This document shows positions 12,050 to 22,974 of a stretch of 64,000 bases of DNA, piece by piece. Position 1 is the first letter of the stretch. Each line of letters starts with the position of its first letter. The stretch is from Artemia franciscana (Eukaryota > Arthropoda > Branchiopoda > Anostraca > Artemiidae). The translations under genes and the position numbers were made by a program. Below the pieces are notes generated by a model, which was given only the letters and a program-made list of their open reading frames with translations, made no database searches and had not been told where the DNA came from. The DNA lies in the NCBI RefSeq assembly GCF_032884065.1, contig NC_088868.1, positions 38,866,867-38,930,866 on the forward strand. The letters are read 5' to 3'.

Positions 12050-12250
12050 GAAAAGGTTTTGGAAGGACTCCAGGAAGAGATTCGTCGATTAAAAGCTATG
12101 CTAGTTCGTCATGAAAAGCGAATCCGAGCTTTGGAGTCAGAGATGGAAACGTTGAAAACCCCCAATGATGTGGCGGCGCCTGAGGAAGGTATTTCTGAAG
12201 ATGTGACAGAATCTCGAGATAAAGAGGAGAATAAAGAACCTGTTGCGTGA
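12050..12250 (+). CDS. coro: Coronin last coding exon: C-terminal coiled coil
   Basis: The exon starts in phase 0 after the acceptor and ends with a TGA at 12248-12250. It encodes EKVLEGLQEEIRRLKAMLVR, then HEKRIRALESEMETLK, a heptad pattern with hydrophobic a/d positions, then an acidic tail ending KEENKEPVA. Coronins end in a short coiled coil (30-40 residues) that trimerises the protein and contacts Arp2/3, and the IRRLKAxLVxHEKRIRxLE pattern fits. The roughly 30-residue acidic tail after the coil is longer than in vertebrate type I coronins as I recall them. Candidate AATAAA signals lie at 12642 and 12669, about 400 bp downstream. Confidence 0.92.
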   Translation, partial: EKVLEGLQEEIRRLKAMLVRHEKRIRALESEMETLKTPNDVAAPEEGISEDVTESRDKEENKEPVA

Positions 12251-12381
12251 CCTGTTTTAGCCTAGTTTTCATTTTTTACTCACGATAGTTGCCAGTGATT
12301 TGAATATGTTAATGCTCTCTTTCTTTGCCTTAGGTCAGATAGAATCTACACTGCATTAATAGCAATTTGGATGGTGTTTGC

Positions 12382-12438
<57 letters not shown>

Positions 12439-13154
12439 GTGCGTGCGTGTGTGTTCAATTTGCTTTAAAGTCTTTGCGCTATACGTTCATTTAGAAATTA
12501 GAATTATTCATGTTTAAATGGTGGATTAAATTAAATGACACTTTCAGATAGGCTATTGAAATAACCTATCTGCGATTTCTTGGGAATAGCTTTGTTTGCT
12601 AGGAAACCAATAACTGTCCTTGGCTAAGTAATTCCAAAACAAATAAAAACTGTAGAAAGCAATCTCACAATAAAATCAAAATAAAAAGAGTCCTAGTGTC
12701 ATTACTTCCTTAGTACTATTGGGGGGGGGGGTAGACCCGCCAACCCCCAGGGTACGTCCATTGTAGTTTATGCAGCTGGCATTCTATTAAATCAGCAGAT
12801 ATAAAATCTAAGCTCTTAGAGTCTGTAACTTATACTAGTGATACATAATGGAATCGATGTTATGCTAAAAACAAACATTATTTTAATTTACCTTACCAAC
12901 TTGATGCCAAACCTTGGTAGCTTTGGACCCAAAAAGATCTTGGGAGTTCTCTGTTGCGTCCCACGCTTTGATTGACAAGCTTGTCGACAAAAGGGACGCA
13001 AAATCTCTCTGCCTTTTCAGTCAACACCATAAATTTACGACACCTCTCGGTGATAGCTAATCATTTACTACTTTATTACTTATTTGTGATTTTTTTTTAT
13101 TCGCATTTCAAAACCTTTTTTCGTTTTATTCATTTACTCCTTTATTCATTTTTT

Positions 13155-13210
<56 letters not shown>

Positions 13211-13394
13211 CATAATAGCATCATAAAAATTGTTGAAAGCTATCTCATAATACAATCAAAATCAAAAGAGTCCTAGTATCAATACTTCCTTAGTACTACT
13301 ATGAACTTCTGTGAAGTAAGGACGTTAAAACTCTTAATTTAGTAAATCCCCAATTTTTTTATACTTTACTGCATTATTTATTTTGCTATTAAAT
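12251..13394 (+). other. Coronin 3' flank with poly(T) tracts and a local duplication
   Basis: Two long poly(T) runs lie at 12384-12436 and 13158-13208. A segment at about 12632-12720 (GAGTCCTAGTGTCATTACTT, CCTTAGTACTA) is repeated at about 13215-13307 with a few differences. A poly(G) run is at 12721-12730. The coronin 3' UTR must lie in the first part, but its end is not certain. Confidence 0.55.
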
Positions 13395-13595
13395 TTAGTG
13401 ATCTTTTTCATTTTCTGTACTTGGACACTCAGCAAAAACAAATCTTGTGCCTTCCTTTGAGTTTGTTGAAACTGGCAGCTGATTAGCCGCCGTATGTTTT
13501 CGAGTTTTAGGAAATCTGAGGCCAGATAAATTTCTAGAGGATTGACAGTGTTTTTTAGGAGGGGGTAGACTCCCTTCTCTCGTCGTTGCTGACAA
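13395..13595 (-). CDS. Orphan 66-codon reading frame, weak candidate
   Basis: The frame starts MSATTREGSLPPPKKHCQSS and ends FAECPSTENEKDH. Its composition is basic and serine/proline-rich and looks less random than neighbouring frames. An A-rich run precedes the ATG on the - strand, with no splice partner identified. It could be a terminal exon, a decayed retrocopy, or chance. No family was recognised. Confidence 0.2.
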   Translation of the reverse strand: MSATTREGSLPPPKKHCQSSRNLSGLRFPKTRKHTAANQLPVSTNSKEGTRFVFAECPSTENEKDH

Positions 13596-14093
13596 AAGTT
13601 TTTTTTTTTTTTTGGCTCAGTCTTTCTTCCATTTTGCTAAGGCAAGATATATGTTATCGAAAATGTTTGTATACTTTTCTCTCTTTGAAAGAGTTGTTAT
13701 TTATTAGAATTATATTGTTCTTTTATTAAAGGGACATATCCAAAAACAAAGTTTGTGGAATAGCCGAGGGGCGAGCCATTATTAATTATTGAATCAACAA
13801 TTATGGCTTATTAATTAATAAATATAAAAATATTATAAATATTAGGCCTACTATTGTAACAGGCCATTGTATTAAAGATCATAACGGCCATTATTAATTA
13901 TTAGCTATGTCATTGTTAATTGCTGTGAATATTTAATATAATTTGAAAATTTTGTTATATCTAATACATGTGACTATTATAATTTATGAAAAAAGGAGGT
14001 TTTGAAGTGCAAATAACAAAAAATTGACAAATAATTAATAAAGGAGTGAATGATTACATGTTGTCAAATGCGGTAAATAATTCATCGTTTCTT
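13596..14093. other. AT-rich intergenic sequence
   Basis: Contains ATTATTAATTATT-type near repeats. Nothing gene-like was seen. Confidence 0.4.
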
Positions 14094-14439
14094 GGATATT
14101 AGCCTATTACTGTTAAGCTAAAAGTGATTAAGTATGTTAAAATTTTTATTTTAAACAAATTATATTTTATACAAAATATATTTTATGCAAAGTATATGTA
14201 TTTTATATAAAAACGTATTTTATATAAGTTATATTTATGCACCTCCTCGACCTTACATTGTTTTATTTCGACTATGATGCTACAATTTGTATATAAAATA
14301 TAACTTATATAAAACACATTTTTATATAATATATATATTCTTTGTATAAAACATATTTTGTATGAAATATTATTTATATGAAATAAAACTTTTAACATAC
14401 TTAATCACTCTTTAGTTTAACAGTAATAGGCTAATATTT
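14094..14439. mobile_element. Foldback (MITE-like) element, about 346 bp
   Basis: The outer ends ATATTAGCCTATTACTGTTA and TAACAGTAATAGGCTAATAT are exact inverted copies, and the pairing continues inward (GTGATTAAGTATGTTAAAA with its complement), giving arms of about 150 bp around a GC-richer centre at about 14235-14285. The interior arms are ATATAAAATA-rich. There is no coding capacity. It fits a palindromic non-autonomous DNA transposon. Confidence 0.8.
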
Positions 14440-15756
14440 TAGCGCCCGCCATTGGTTATGTCACTGTCTAAAATGTGGTTTTGTTATTCTTATGAATGAT
14501 TCTTATGAAGCAATATTGACCGAAGTCTGGATGGATTGTCGCACATGCAAGAAATACGCTCGTGTCCAAGATGCGATTATATTACCTTATCAGAGAGACG
14601 CCATCAATTTGTATGCTAATGCAGTGTAGATACTATCTTATCAACTTTTTTGAATATCAAGAAAGACTTTGGTGAGTGATCAAGTATAAATTGCACGTTT
14701 TATGTGCTTTTGTAGCTTGTCTTTTAAAGGGTGTTCATAAGCTATGTCAACACTTTTTTTAATCAGTATTTTCTTGAGTATATCCTTGATGCTATACCCA
14801 TATCAGGGTTTCCGTCTCAACGTTATTCGTATCAAAGAGACCTTTTCGCTTTCATTTATCAGACATAGATATGTCTAAGCCCAAAAAAGGGACTGGAAGG
14901 AATAGAATTTTTGGTTGTCATTACGGGCAAATTTTACGAAGTCGCCCAAATTTCCGTGAAAGAAATTCAGGTTCTCCAACATCCATTGAAGAATTAGCAC
15001 CCATTAACAATTTTAATTAAAACAATTTAACAATTAAAACACTAAAACACTTAATTTTCGTTTTATTAAATTTTACTGAAGATTTAGGAGAACCCGACTT
15101 CCTTCCATGTATGATGAAGAGGGGGTCCTTGGCCTTATTACCATGCAAAGCATAAGGTGATTTAAAAAAAAAATATGCTTATTGTTGTCTTTTGACAAAA
15201 CTAGTCCTTGGGCCAAATTATTTGACAAAAAAGATATTAAAAAAAGAGTACAGCTAATATTGACATTAGGATTTTATTTATTTTATTATTTTTCTCGGCT
15301 TAACTTGATGGGGTTGGTTATTATTTCCTCAGCCGGATTTTTTCTTTGAAAATCTGACGGCAACCAGACACAGAAGGGATTCAAGTTCCTTAACATCTTA
15401 ATTTGGGTATATGTTCGTCTTTTAGTGTTGACAGAAGCTAAAAGGGGGGCCTTTTTAGAATAATTTTCTACTTTTCATTCCAAAAAAGCTGCCCCTTCTC
15501 ACCTTAATCTTTGCCTTATGTATATAGCTTTTTGATCTGTACTGAATTATATTGCTTTTTATAATTAGTCAAATGTTTTGTCCCTTCTACTACCTTAATA
15601 GTTACAATTCCTCGGATATATATCTTAGAAAACGAAAAACAACAAGTTGTTTCTCATATTGATTGTCTATTTAAAAAAAAAATAAAGATTGAATAAGCTT
15701 GATATTTTTATAATGTGTCAATAAGCCTTTTTGACTTTACTTTTTTGGCTCTTTGC

Positions 15757-15759
<3 letters not shown>
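14440..15759. other. Intergenic, no supported gene
   Basis: A 49-codon frame starting at 14872 (MSKPKKGTGRNRIFGCHYG) is too short to support. The rest is AT-rich. Confidence 0.4.

Positions 15760-15828
<69 letters not shown>
15760..15828. repeat. (TA)n microsatellite at a SINE 3' end
   Basis: A 69-bp TA run directly adjoining the 3' end of the - strand SINE at 15829-16149. Confidence 0.97.
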
Positions 15829-15830
<2 letters not shown>

Positions 15831-16149
15831 CGTTATATTCCGGAATTGGATCACGGAATGTTCCGGATCACGGAATTGGGCTTCACAGTCTCCGCTGGAT
15901 GTGCTGATTTTCGTTTCATAGCCCTTCAGCCAGGATGTGCAGTGGAAGGTTGGGGACCAGCCATCCTGTACTTTCGCATGCCAGAATTTTTCATTTACGT
16001 ACTTAGGGCTGGGTCTTATGGCTGGGCTTACAGAATCACGCCACTGCCTCGTTCCAAACCAAATAACCAGCGTCACCAGGACTCGAACGCCCGTCCTCAC
16101 GGGCAAAGGATTTTTGGTCTAGCTTGCCAATCATTCGGCTTTGGCGGCT
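15829..16149 (-). mobile_element. tRNA-derived SINE
   Basis: Read on the - strand, the first 81 nt (16149-16069) resemble a tRNA: AAGCCGAATGATTGG matches an RNA polymerase III A box and GTTCGAGTCC (16088-16079) is a near-consensus B box, with TTTGCCCGTGAGGACGGGC between them. A body of about 240 nt follows, with GGCTGGTCCCCAACCTTCC, CACATCCTGGCTGAAGGGC and TCCGTGATCCGGAACATTCC. It ends in (TA)n. The body recurs in diverged form at 25440-25640. The A and B boxes suggest a tRNA-Leu/Ser-like ancestor. Confidence 0.85.
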
Positions 16150-17499
16150 AATCATTTATTAGCTTTAAACAAATTTCGATAGAATAATTGGTAGTCGCAT
16201 TTATTTTCTATTGTCGTTGCAAATACGAGTCTTAAATGTATGCAAAGAAAAGGATTTTTTATTAGTAAAAACTTTTCGCTAATTTTTTTTTTTAGTTTTT
16301 TCACTGGATTAATATATTTTTTTTACAAAACAACGTAAAACAGTTTAAGTCTTTTGTCCGTTGTGTAGGAACTACATTTCTGCATATAAGCAGTTATGGA
16401 GACGTCAAATAAATAAATAATAAATAAATTTTCAAACTATTATACAAAAACAATACAAAACAATAATTCTGGCTTCTTTTTTTCTTTTTTTTTTTTTTAT
16501 TAAACGTCGAAACATCGAAATATGACTAATCTAAAATAGGACTAGAAAAAATAATCAATTTTCAGTTGTTTAAATTCAAGCTTCTGCTATTTTTGTAGCT
16601 CTTGACTCTTTATTCTTAAAACTGTTTCGGCCTAGCAAAGCAATCGTGGTTTGATGTTTTTCTCTAAAGACTAGTTTTTAGTCCAATAATAATCTCACGA
16701 AAAAAACTAAGATAAGGCGGGGGAGGGGCGTTTTAGTTTTTTTTATAGGGGGGATAGCCCTCCAAAGATCGCATTTCTTTGTATGTATATATTTGTTGCT
16801 CTGCATTACAAGACTGAATATATTTTAATTGTGGCGTGTTAAAACGAATATTTTATTTAACTTGGTGTTAAAAAGGGCTTATGTTTTTCTAAAGATTTAA
16901 GGAGTTGTACGATTGGATGGCTAAAATGTGTCATAAAAACACCACATAAAACACACTAAAACAACAAATAAAAATACGTATTTAAAAATACGGCTTGCAT
17001 AAATATGCATCAATGTACAAAATAAAAACATTTAAAAACTCACAACATAAAAGCAGCAGGCAAAACACACCTTAAAACAACACACAACATAAATACAACA
17101 CATAAAAGCACACATCTACATTCAACAAACAGCATACAAAAACATAACACGTAAGGTGTAATTTGATCGGCTTGCTAAAACATAAAACATAAAATCAACA
17201 CATGAAAACACACAATATGTAAGGAGTAATATGATTGGCTTGCTAATTTGCATCACAAAAATAAACCTATGGAATTAAATCACACGTTTAAGCCCGGAAG
17301 CAAAGAATAATAAGCTTTCGTTTTCTATTTGTTGTATATTAATATGTATTTTTGGCTGTTTGCTGAATTTTTAATTCTGAAGTATAAATATTTATGATTA
17401 ACCACTAACATTATTATATTGCATCACATTTAATTCCATGCTTAGCTTTTTTTGTGTATGTTATCGGTTAATCCAGATGAGCAAGCTTCTCAGAAAAAT
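16150..17499. other. Intergenic, AT-rich, with diffuse repeats
   Basis: At 16930-17260 there are loosely repeated ACATAAAACACAC stretches and two copies of GTAAGGnGTAATnTGATnGG followed by CTTGCTAA (about 17150 and 17220). No gene-like signal was seen. Confidence 0.45.
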
Positions 17500-17826
17500 T
17501 CGGCGGAGGGATGGGAATGTGCAGGTAAATTTACCGGAGCGGAGGGATTTAGGTAAATTCGGCGGAATGATGGGAATGTGCAGGTAAATTAGGTAAATTT
17601 ACTGGAGCGGAGGGATGGGAATGTGCAGGTAAATTAGGTAAATTTACCGGAGCGGAGGGATTTAGGTAAATTCGGCGGAGGGATGGGAATGTGCAGGTAA
17701 ATTAGGTAAATTTACTGGAGCGGAGGGATGGGAACGTGCAGGTAAATTAGGTAAATTTACCGGAGCGGAGGAATTTATGTAAATTCGGCGGAGGGATAGG
17801 AATGTGCAGGTAAATTAGGTAAATTA
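17500..17826 (+). repeat. Compound minisatellite, 113-bp higher-order unit
   Basis: GATGGGAATGTGCAGGTAAA occurs at about 17510, 17569, 17614, 17682, 17727 and 17795 (last two with one change each). Spacings after the first alternate 45 and 68 bp, so the true unit is 113 bp, made of a short and a long module carrying GGTAAATTTACCGGAGCGGA or GGTAAATTCGGCGGAGGGAT. Confidence 0.92.
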
Positions 17827-19829
17827 CCACATTTAGTACAGACCCTTAAAATGAATGAATATTTTACAGATATGATACAGATATTACAGATTACAGATAT
17901 GAATGAATATTTTCATGTAAATTATGCTCAATTTTTGTGCTTTACGTTTTGACTAATTTGTTGCCAAAATTTGAGGGATTTCCTTCAAAATAAACTAGCA
18001 AATACATGGCCTAAAATTTTTAGATGGAATTTTGAGATAGCTGATTTGTAAAAAATCAAAAACAACATCAGTGATATTGAAGATACTTGTCCACAATTTA
18101 TTTCCATATAATTTCGCTTTTGGGGATGAAAGGTACTCTAAGATAGATGAACTATCTTCTCTGGCGTAGAAAAACTTATTGCTAAGTTGCATTGATGTGC
18201 GGGGGATTTGACAAAAAAATTATAGTGGTATAATTGCCCTCAGAAGATATCTGTTTATTTAGACCTTGAAATCTTTAGTTAGACGCTTAATATTGGGCAT
18301 TATAATTTAAAGAACCTGAATTGTTGTTGTTTGTTAAATATATTCACAAACATAAATGTAATCGATTATTTGCTGGTACTTGTGAAACAGGGATGGGGAT
18401 CTTTTCTAAATCTTTGGATAAATGTGATTTTGCATGTAGTATGTTAGACATATTACATGTTAAACAGATATTATGTATTTGATTCGTCTTTTCCTGATTT
18501 TATTTTATGTATTTGATTCGTCTTTTCCTGTTTTTATTTTAATTTGCCAGTTTCCCCCCCCCCCCCAAAAAAAAGAACGTCTATATCTGTTTCTTATCAT
18601 TGGGCAACTTTTGAATATAATTGACAGAAAGGATTTGTTTACCTTATAAAAAAAAACATTTTATGATATAAATGAATTTATAGGCTATTGTTTATTTATA
18701 GGCTATTGAAATTTGGTTATGATTAAATTTTTAGGCTTGAAAACTTTATTTTGACTATAATTGTACTTTCTGTGCGTTAAAATACGTGTTTGACCACAAA
18801 TGAATTGTCAAGCTTTCAAAAAATATTAGTCATCAATAAAGAGGAACAGTGATTTTGTCTGTGAAACATATTGAGTGACTCAAATTTGTACTTGCTTAAA
18901 ATGTCATAGAAAAGAACCACTAAGGTATCGCTTTCCTTCTTTCGGCTCAAAATTTGATCTGACATCAGAAGATAGATGCAAGGATGGAACTCACTTATAC
19001 GCATGGTCTAGGCTGGTATAAGGCTGGTTTTACAAAATTGGGGTAGATTCGGTGTGTGCAAAACTACAAAGAGATGGTGGTGCTACATACTTAAAGTTCT
19101 AGATGGCTAGATGATATCTCTCCGTAGTGTTCGAGGGGCGTGGGGGGTCAGAACACGAGAGTGTAAATTTTTGTAAGTCCCAACTTTTAACACTTTTTAG
19201 CGGGGTGGGTCTTTTAGACTAACCTAGGGCGTTTTCTTTTTCAGGCTGAAAAGAATTATAAATGCGTGCTTATGGCTATTTAACGTCATAAAAGACCTTC
19301 AAGACTTAGGGAATTCGGTGAAAACACATATAAAATATGATTCCAAGTCACACTTTTCAACTTTTCCAGAAGGGAGGGGCTTCAAAACTATCTAGGAGTG
19401 CTTTAGCAAATGCCACTATTACATCACATGCTGTTAATGTTCTATTGTTGATAAGAGGGCGAATACGAGCAATTAGAATCTTGACGCATATTCTGTTAAT
19501 TAAGGACATAGATTTTAAAGATGAAGCTTCTGGAATTACATACTCGCAGATGACGTTAATGAGGTTTTTGTCAACACTGGTGCTAGTTTCCGCTTTCACC
19601 CTTGAATTTTTACACATATTTTAAATTCCTAGTCTCTGATGTTTAAGATATTTACAAACAAGGTGGTCGGTACCAATCATTTAACAGGTTTTGGGTAATC
19701 AAGGAATTGTTTAAAAGTCGTACCGCCAAAAAAGGCTAAAAACCGGACCGTATTTTTGTTGTTCTGCTCGTTCGCTCTTCTTAAACAAATTGACTCTTTT
19801 TGTTCTTGTACTATTCATGTGCTGTAACA
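17827..19829. other. Intergenic, no supported gene
   Basis: AT-rich. A poly(C) run lies near 18555. Overlapping open frames of 86-95 codons on both strands at 19337-19624 have no recognisable content and neither strand is preferred. Confidence 0.4.
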
Positions 19830-20445
19830 ATGTTTTTTGAATTACTGCAGCAGATATGTTGCTGTACCTTTGTCTTGTGGTCCACAAAATTCAAATTTAT
19901 TTTGCCCTGTTTAATTTACCCTCCAATAAAGCTTTCATGGGCTTTCTCCCTACTTGTATTAATATTTTATGAGAGAAAAACAAAGTAGGAATCAGTTAGT
20001 TCTAAAAATATGATTGTAAGATTATTGTAGCAGATATGTTGCCATGCCTTTGTCTTGTGATCAGTGAAGTCCATGTATATTTGCCCTTCCTAATAAGCCC
20101 TCTAATAAAGGTTTCTTTGGCTTTTTCCTATTTGGTTTTATTGATATTTAAGGAGGGGAACAGCAAAATAGGCATCAATTAGTTCTGAAAACATAACCGT
20201 AGGAATCTTTTAGCAGATAGGATGCTATGCTTTGTCTTGTGACTAGTAAAATCTGCCCTTGTTTTTCTCTTTTTTTTATCAGTCTTCATTTTGCCCAATT
20301 TGCCCTGAAGACACCTCTAATGAAGCTTTAATGGGCATTCTCCCCACTTGTTACTTGTTGCACAAAGTTTTCAAAATTGGAGTAGTGGTTGTTGATAAGG
20401 CTTTTTGTTTCATTTTTTTTAATTTTGACTTGGTGACCTTGTGAT
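19830..20445 (+). repeat. Three tandem copies of a roughly 185-bp segment
   Basis: AGCAGATATGTTGC with CTTTGTCTTGTG occurs at about 19848, 20029 and 20212 (last copy diverged), each followed by a TTTGCCC stretch, AATAAAGnTTT and a GGCnTTnTCCC block. The third copy contains a 61-codon frame with CPICPEDTSNEALMGI, but the other copies do not keep it open, so it is probably chance. Confidence 0.75.
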
Positions 20446-20659
20446 TGTATTAATTATTGTAAATATTGTTTATTACTAACGTGCAATAAAATTGGCATCA
20501 TAAGCTGTTTTACAAGAAGTTTATTGTGTATACTATTAGCAACATTTAGGTGATCTTTAGTTAATTAAATTTACTGTTTAATTACTTAAATTAAACTTTC
20601 AGTTTGGAAGTCCGGATTGTCTTTAATTTCTTAAGTGTGATGTAAACTGCTGCTGCTAA

Positions 20660-20860
20660 ATCATTTTAGCCTGAGGCCTAAAATCATTGTCTTAGGCCAA
20701 CAGAGCTGCGTTTCCTCCTTCTCTACCACAGCCTCCACACAAAAGAGGCCAACAGAGTCTAGGTTCGGGCCGAAAATCATTCCCTGAGGCCAACAGAGCT
20801 ACGCATGCTCATTCTCTACCGCAACCTATTCAAAAGCCCCATTCTTGGTTCCTCTCATGA
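20660..20860 (+). repeat. Direct repeat pair, about 115-bp spacing
   Basis: AAATCATTGTCTTAGGCC followed by AACAGAGCTGCG and TTCTCTACCACAGCCT is repeated as AAATCATTCCCTGAGGCC, AACAGAGCTACG and TTCTCTACCGCAACCT. Confidence 0.7.
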
Positions 20861-21169
20861 AGATTCAATTTACTTCAAATCCTTTTTTGTAACCTTTTAC
20901 CACCCCATTTGAGGGTGAATTGCTTTTCGTCTGTAAAAAAAAACAAAAGGGGAAGAGGGGTTTCATTAGGCCATCGAATCTTCTTCTTCTTCTATTTCGG
21001 GAAACGTGGGCTTTTCAGTCGAGACTATTTAGCCCTTTTCCTTTTGACTCACTCTGTGAGTTGAAATGAGCTGCTGCAATGGTTGCTCATTATTTATCTT
21101 GAATCTGCTTAGATGTCATGCAGTAAATCTTTTAATTCTAGCAGTTACATTATTGGAGGATAAACAAGT
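20861..21169. other. Unassigned sequence next to a LINE fragment
   Basis: It may be 3' sequence of the - strand LINE fragment that follows. Nothing specific is recognisable. Confidence 0.3.
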
Positions 21170-21850
21170 TCTGTGCTCTATGTCCAGGTATGGTCTGCTA
21201 GACTGTGAGCTGATAGTGAGATTTTGTGGTGTTTGAAGCACTTCAGTTTACGTTGCAGGGTATATTGTACAGACGTGAGCACATTACATTCAAAGAAGCA
21301 ATGGTCAATTGTTTCATTTCTTATATTGCAATGTCTGCAAAGAGGGGATGAGGGAATTGAGCCACTTGAATTAGGAAACTGATACAAAAACACCTGATAA
21401 TTTAGCCCATTTGAACTAGACCAAATTCTATGATAAATTATCTAATGATTATTATCTTATTTACCATTAAATCTGATAATCGCCAGCGACAAATGTCTCT
21501 AATGAGGATTGGTCTCCCGCTTGGCTGGCAAATAATTAGACATTTTTTTGTAATTTCGTCTGCATGATGGTTACCAGTTATACCTGAGTGGCTTGGAACA
21601 TACTGAAGGCATGCTCTTATGCCTCTTGAAGCAAATGTGTCAATAATGCTAAGACAGTATAATGTGTCTATATCCATCTTACACGAAGGAGCTGAGTACA
21701 GCAGCTCTAGGCTTGACATAGAGTCAGAATAAACTATAATATTTTGTAAATTAGGAATCTTTTTGACTAACTTTGACTTAATGCTCTTGCCCAGCAGGAT
21801 CGCCAGCGTAGAGGGAACTAGTTGACAACGTCGTCAGTCTTCTTCAAGTA
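21170..21850 (-). pseudogene. LINE fragment with RNase H domain (I/R1-like)
   Basis: On the - strand the order is KKIPNLQNIIVYSDSMSSLE, then CLQYVPSHSGITGNHHADEI, then CRHCNIRNETIDHCFFEC. YSDS with a downstream PSHxGIxGNxxAD is the RNase H signature carried after the reverse transcriptase by I-, R1- and LOA-type LINEs. The C-x2-C...H-x4-C that follows is the usual C-terminal knuckle. Stops and frame changes interrupt it and no reverse transcriptase is recognisable upstream, so it is a truncated relic. A 63-codon frame at 21844-22035 may be a decayed linker. Confidence 0.82.
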
Positions 21851-22035
21851 GCCCTATCCAGCGATGAATTAGGAATCAAAGGTTGATTATTCATAAGGTG
21901 TTCTAACGACTGAAAATAACGAAACAACTGGATACGACAAAACACATCTTCTTCTGTTACGGTAAAACGGATAATTCGATAGAATGACTGCCTCCCTTCT
22001 TCAGCAATATTAGAAAAACAAAAAATAAGGTTCAC

Positions 22036-22974
22036 ATTTTCTGTTCAAAACTGTGAACGAATTAGACCAGAAAAAGAAGAAAAAAAGCAAACAAGCAGCC
22101 TGGAAATCGAAATATAGCAAAACCCCAAATTGGAAAAACTGGAAAACTAATAACGTGGAAGAAAATAACAGATACTTGTGATAAATATTTTGATGGCAGA
22201 CCAATTTGGTTTACAAGATTATCTTTTTCGTTTATGCTTTGATGGATTACCAAAACGTACGATCTAAGTATAATTATAGTTACTATAGTATATATAGTAT
22301 GGCTATAGCATAAGTATCTACTCTAATTAAACGAGCAATAATTGTTTATTTATATTTAAGTTTTTTCTCGAAAATGGCTCAATATATTTTTGTAAGATTG
22401 GCATCCTGGGGTTTTCTGGCCTTAAAAGACGATCTACATTGGTCACGAGTTGCAGAAAAATGGGTTATGTCTTTAAATTTAGAGAGAAAAAAATATATCT
22501 GTAATATATAATATTATAATTTATTACCCAAAAAAGCATAAAGAACAATGTGGAGTACAAAAATTGAAGAGAAAAAAAACATAAATAATTTTAAATACTA
22601 TAAAAATCAATAACCAACTTCAGGAAGAAAAAAATGCAAAAAAAAGTCGTATAGAGAAACAAAATATTAAGGTTCTCACACATAAAGTGTATCAGTGGGG
22701 CCATCTATATTAGATTGTATATCAACAAGATCATACCTATCCACTAATTTACTATTACGGTAACATCGCATTAACCCAAGCAAAAATTTACAATACGGAA
22801 GTATACCGCTCGTAAGGTACAGTAATACTCCTTCTGGAACAAATAAGTAATAACAGAGAGGAAAAGAATAGTAGCAGAACTAAAACTGTCGTGCAGACTA
22901 CCCTTACAATTAGATGTAGCTAGTTTGGGTGAAATTCCCCAAAACCTACCCTTAGTTTGTCACTTAACCACCCT
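22036..22974. other. Intergenic, no supported gene
   Basis: AT-rich, with a TATAGTATATATAGTATGGC stretch near 22285. No reading frame or repeat of note was found. Confidence 0.4.

Noticed and set aside
15708-16151. Frames of 61-132 codons on both strands
   Set aside because: They cover the SINE and its (TA)n tail, and the polymerase III boxes explain the sequence better.
19337-19624. Overlapping 95- and 86-codon frames on opposite strands
   Set aside because: Neither has recognisable motifs, splice partners or similarity elsewhere in the window.
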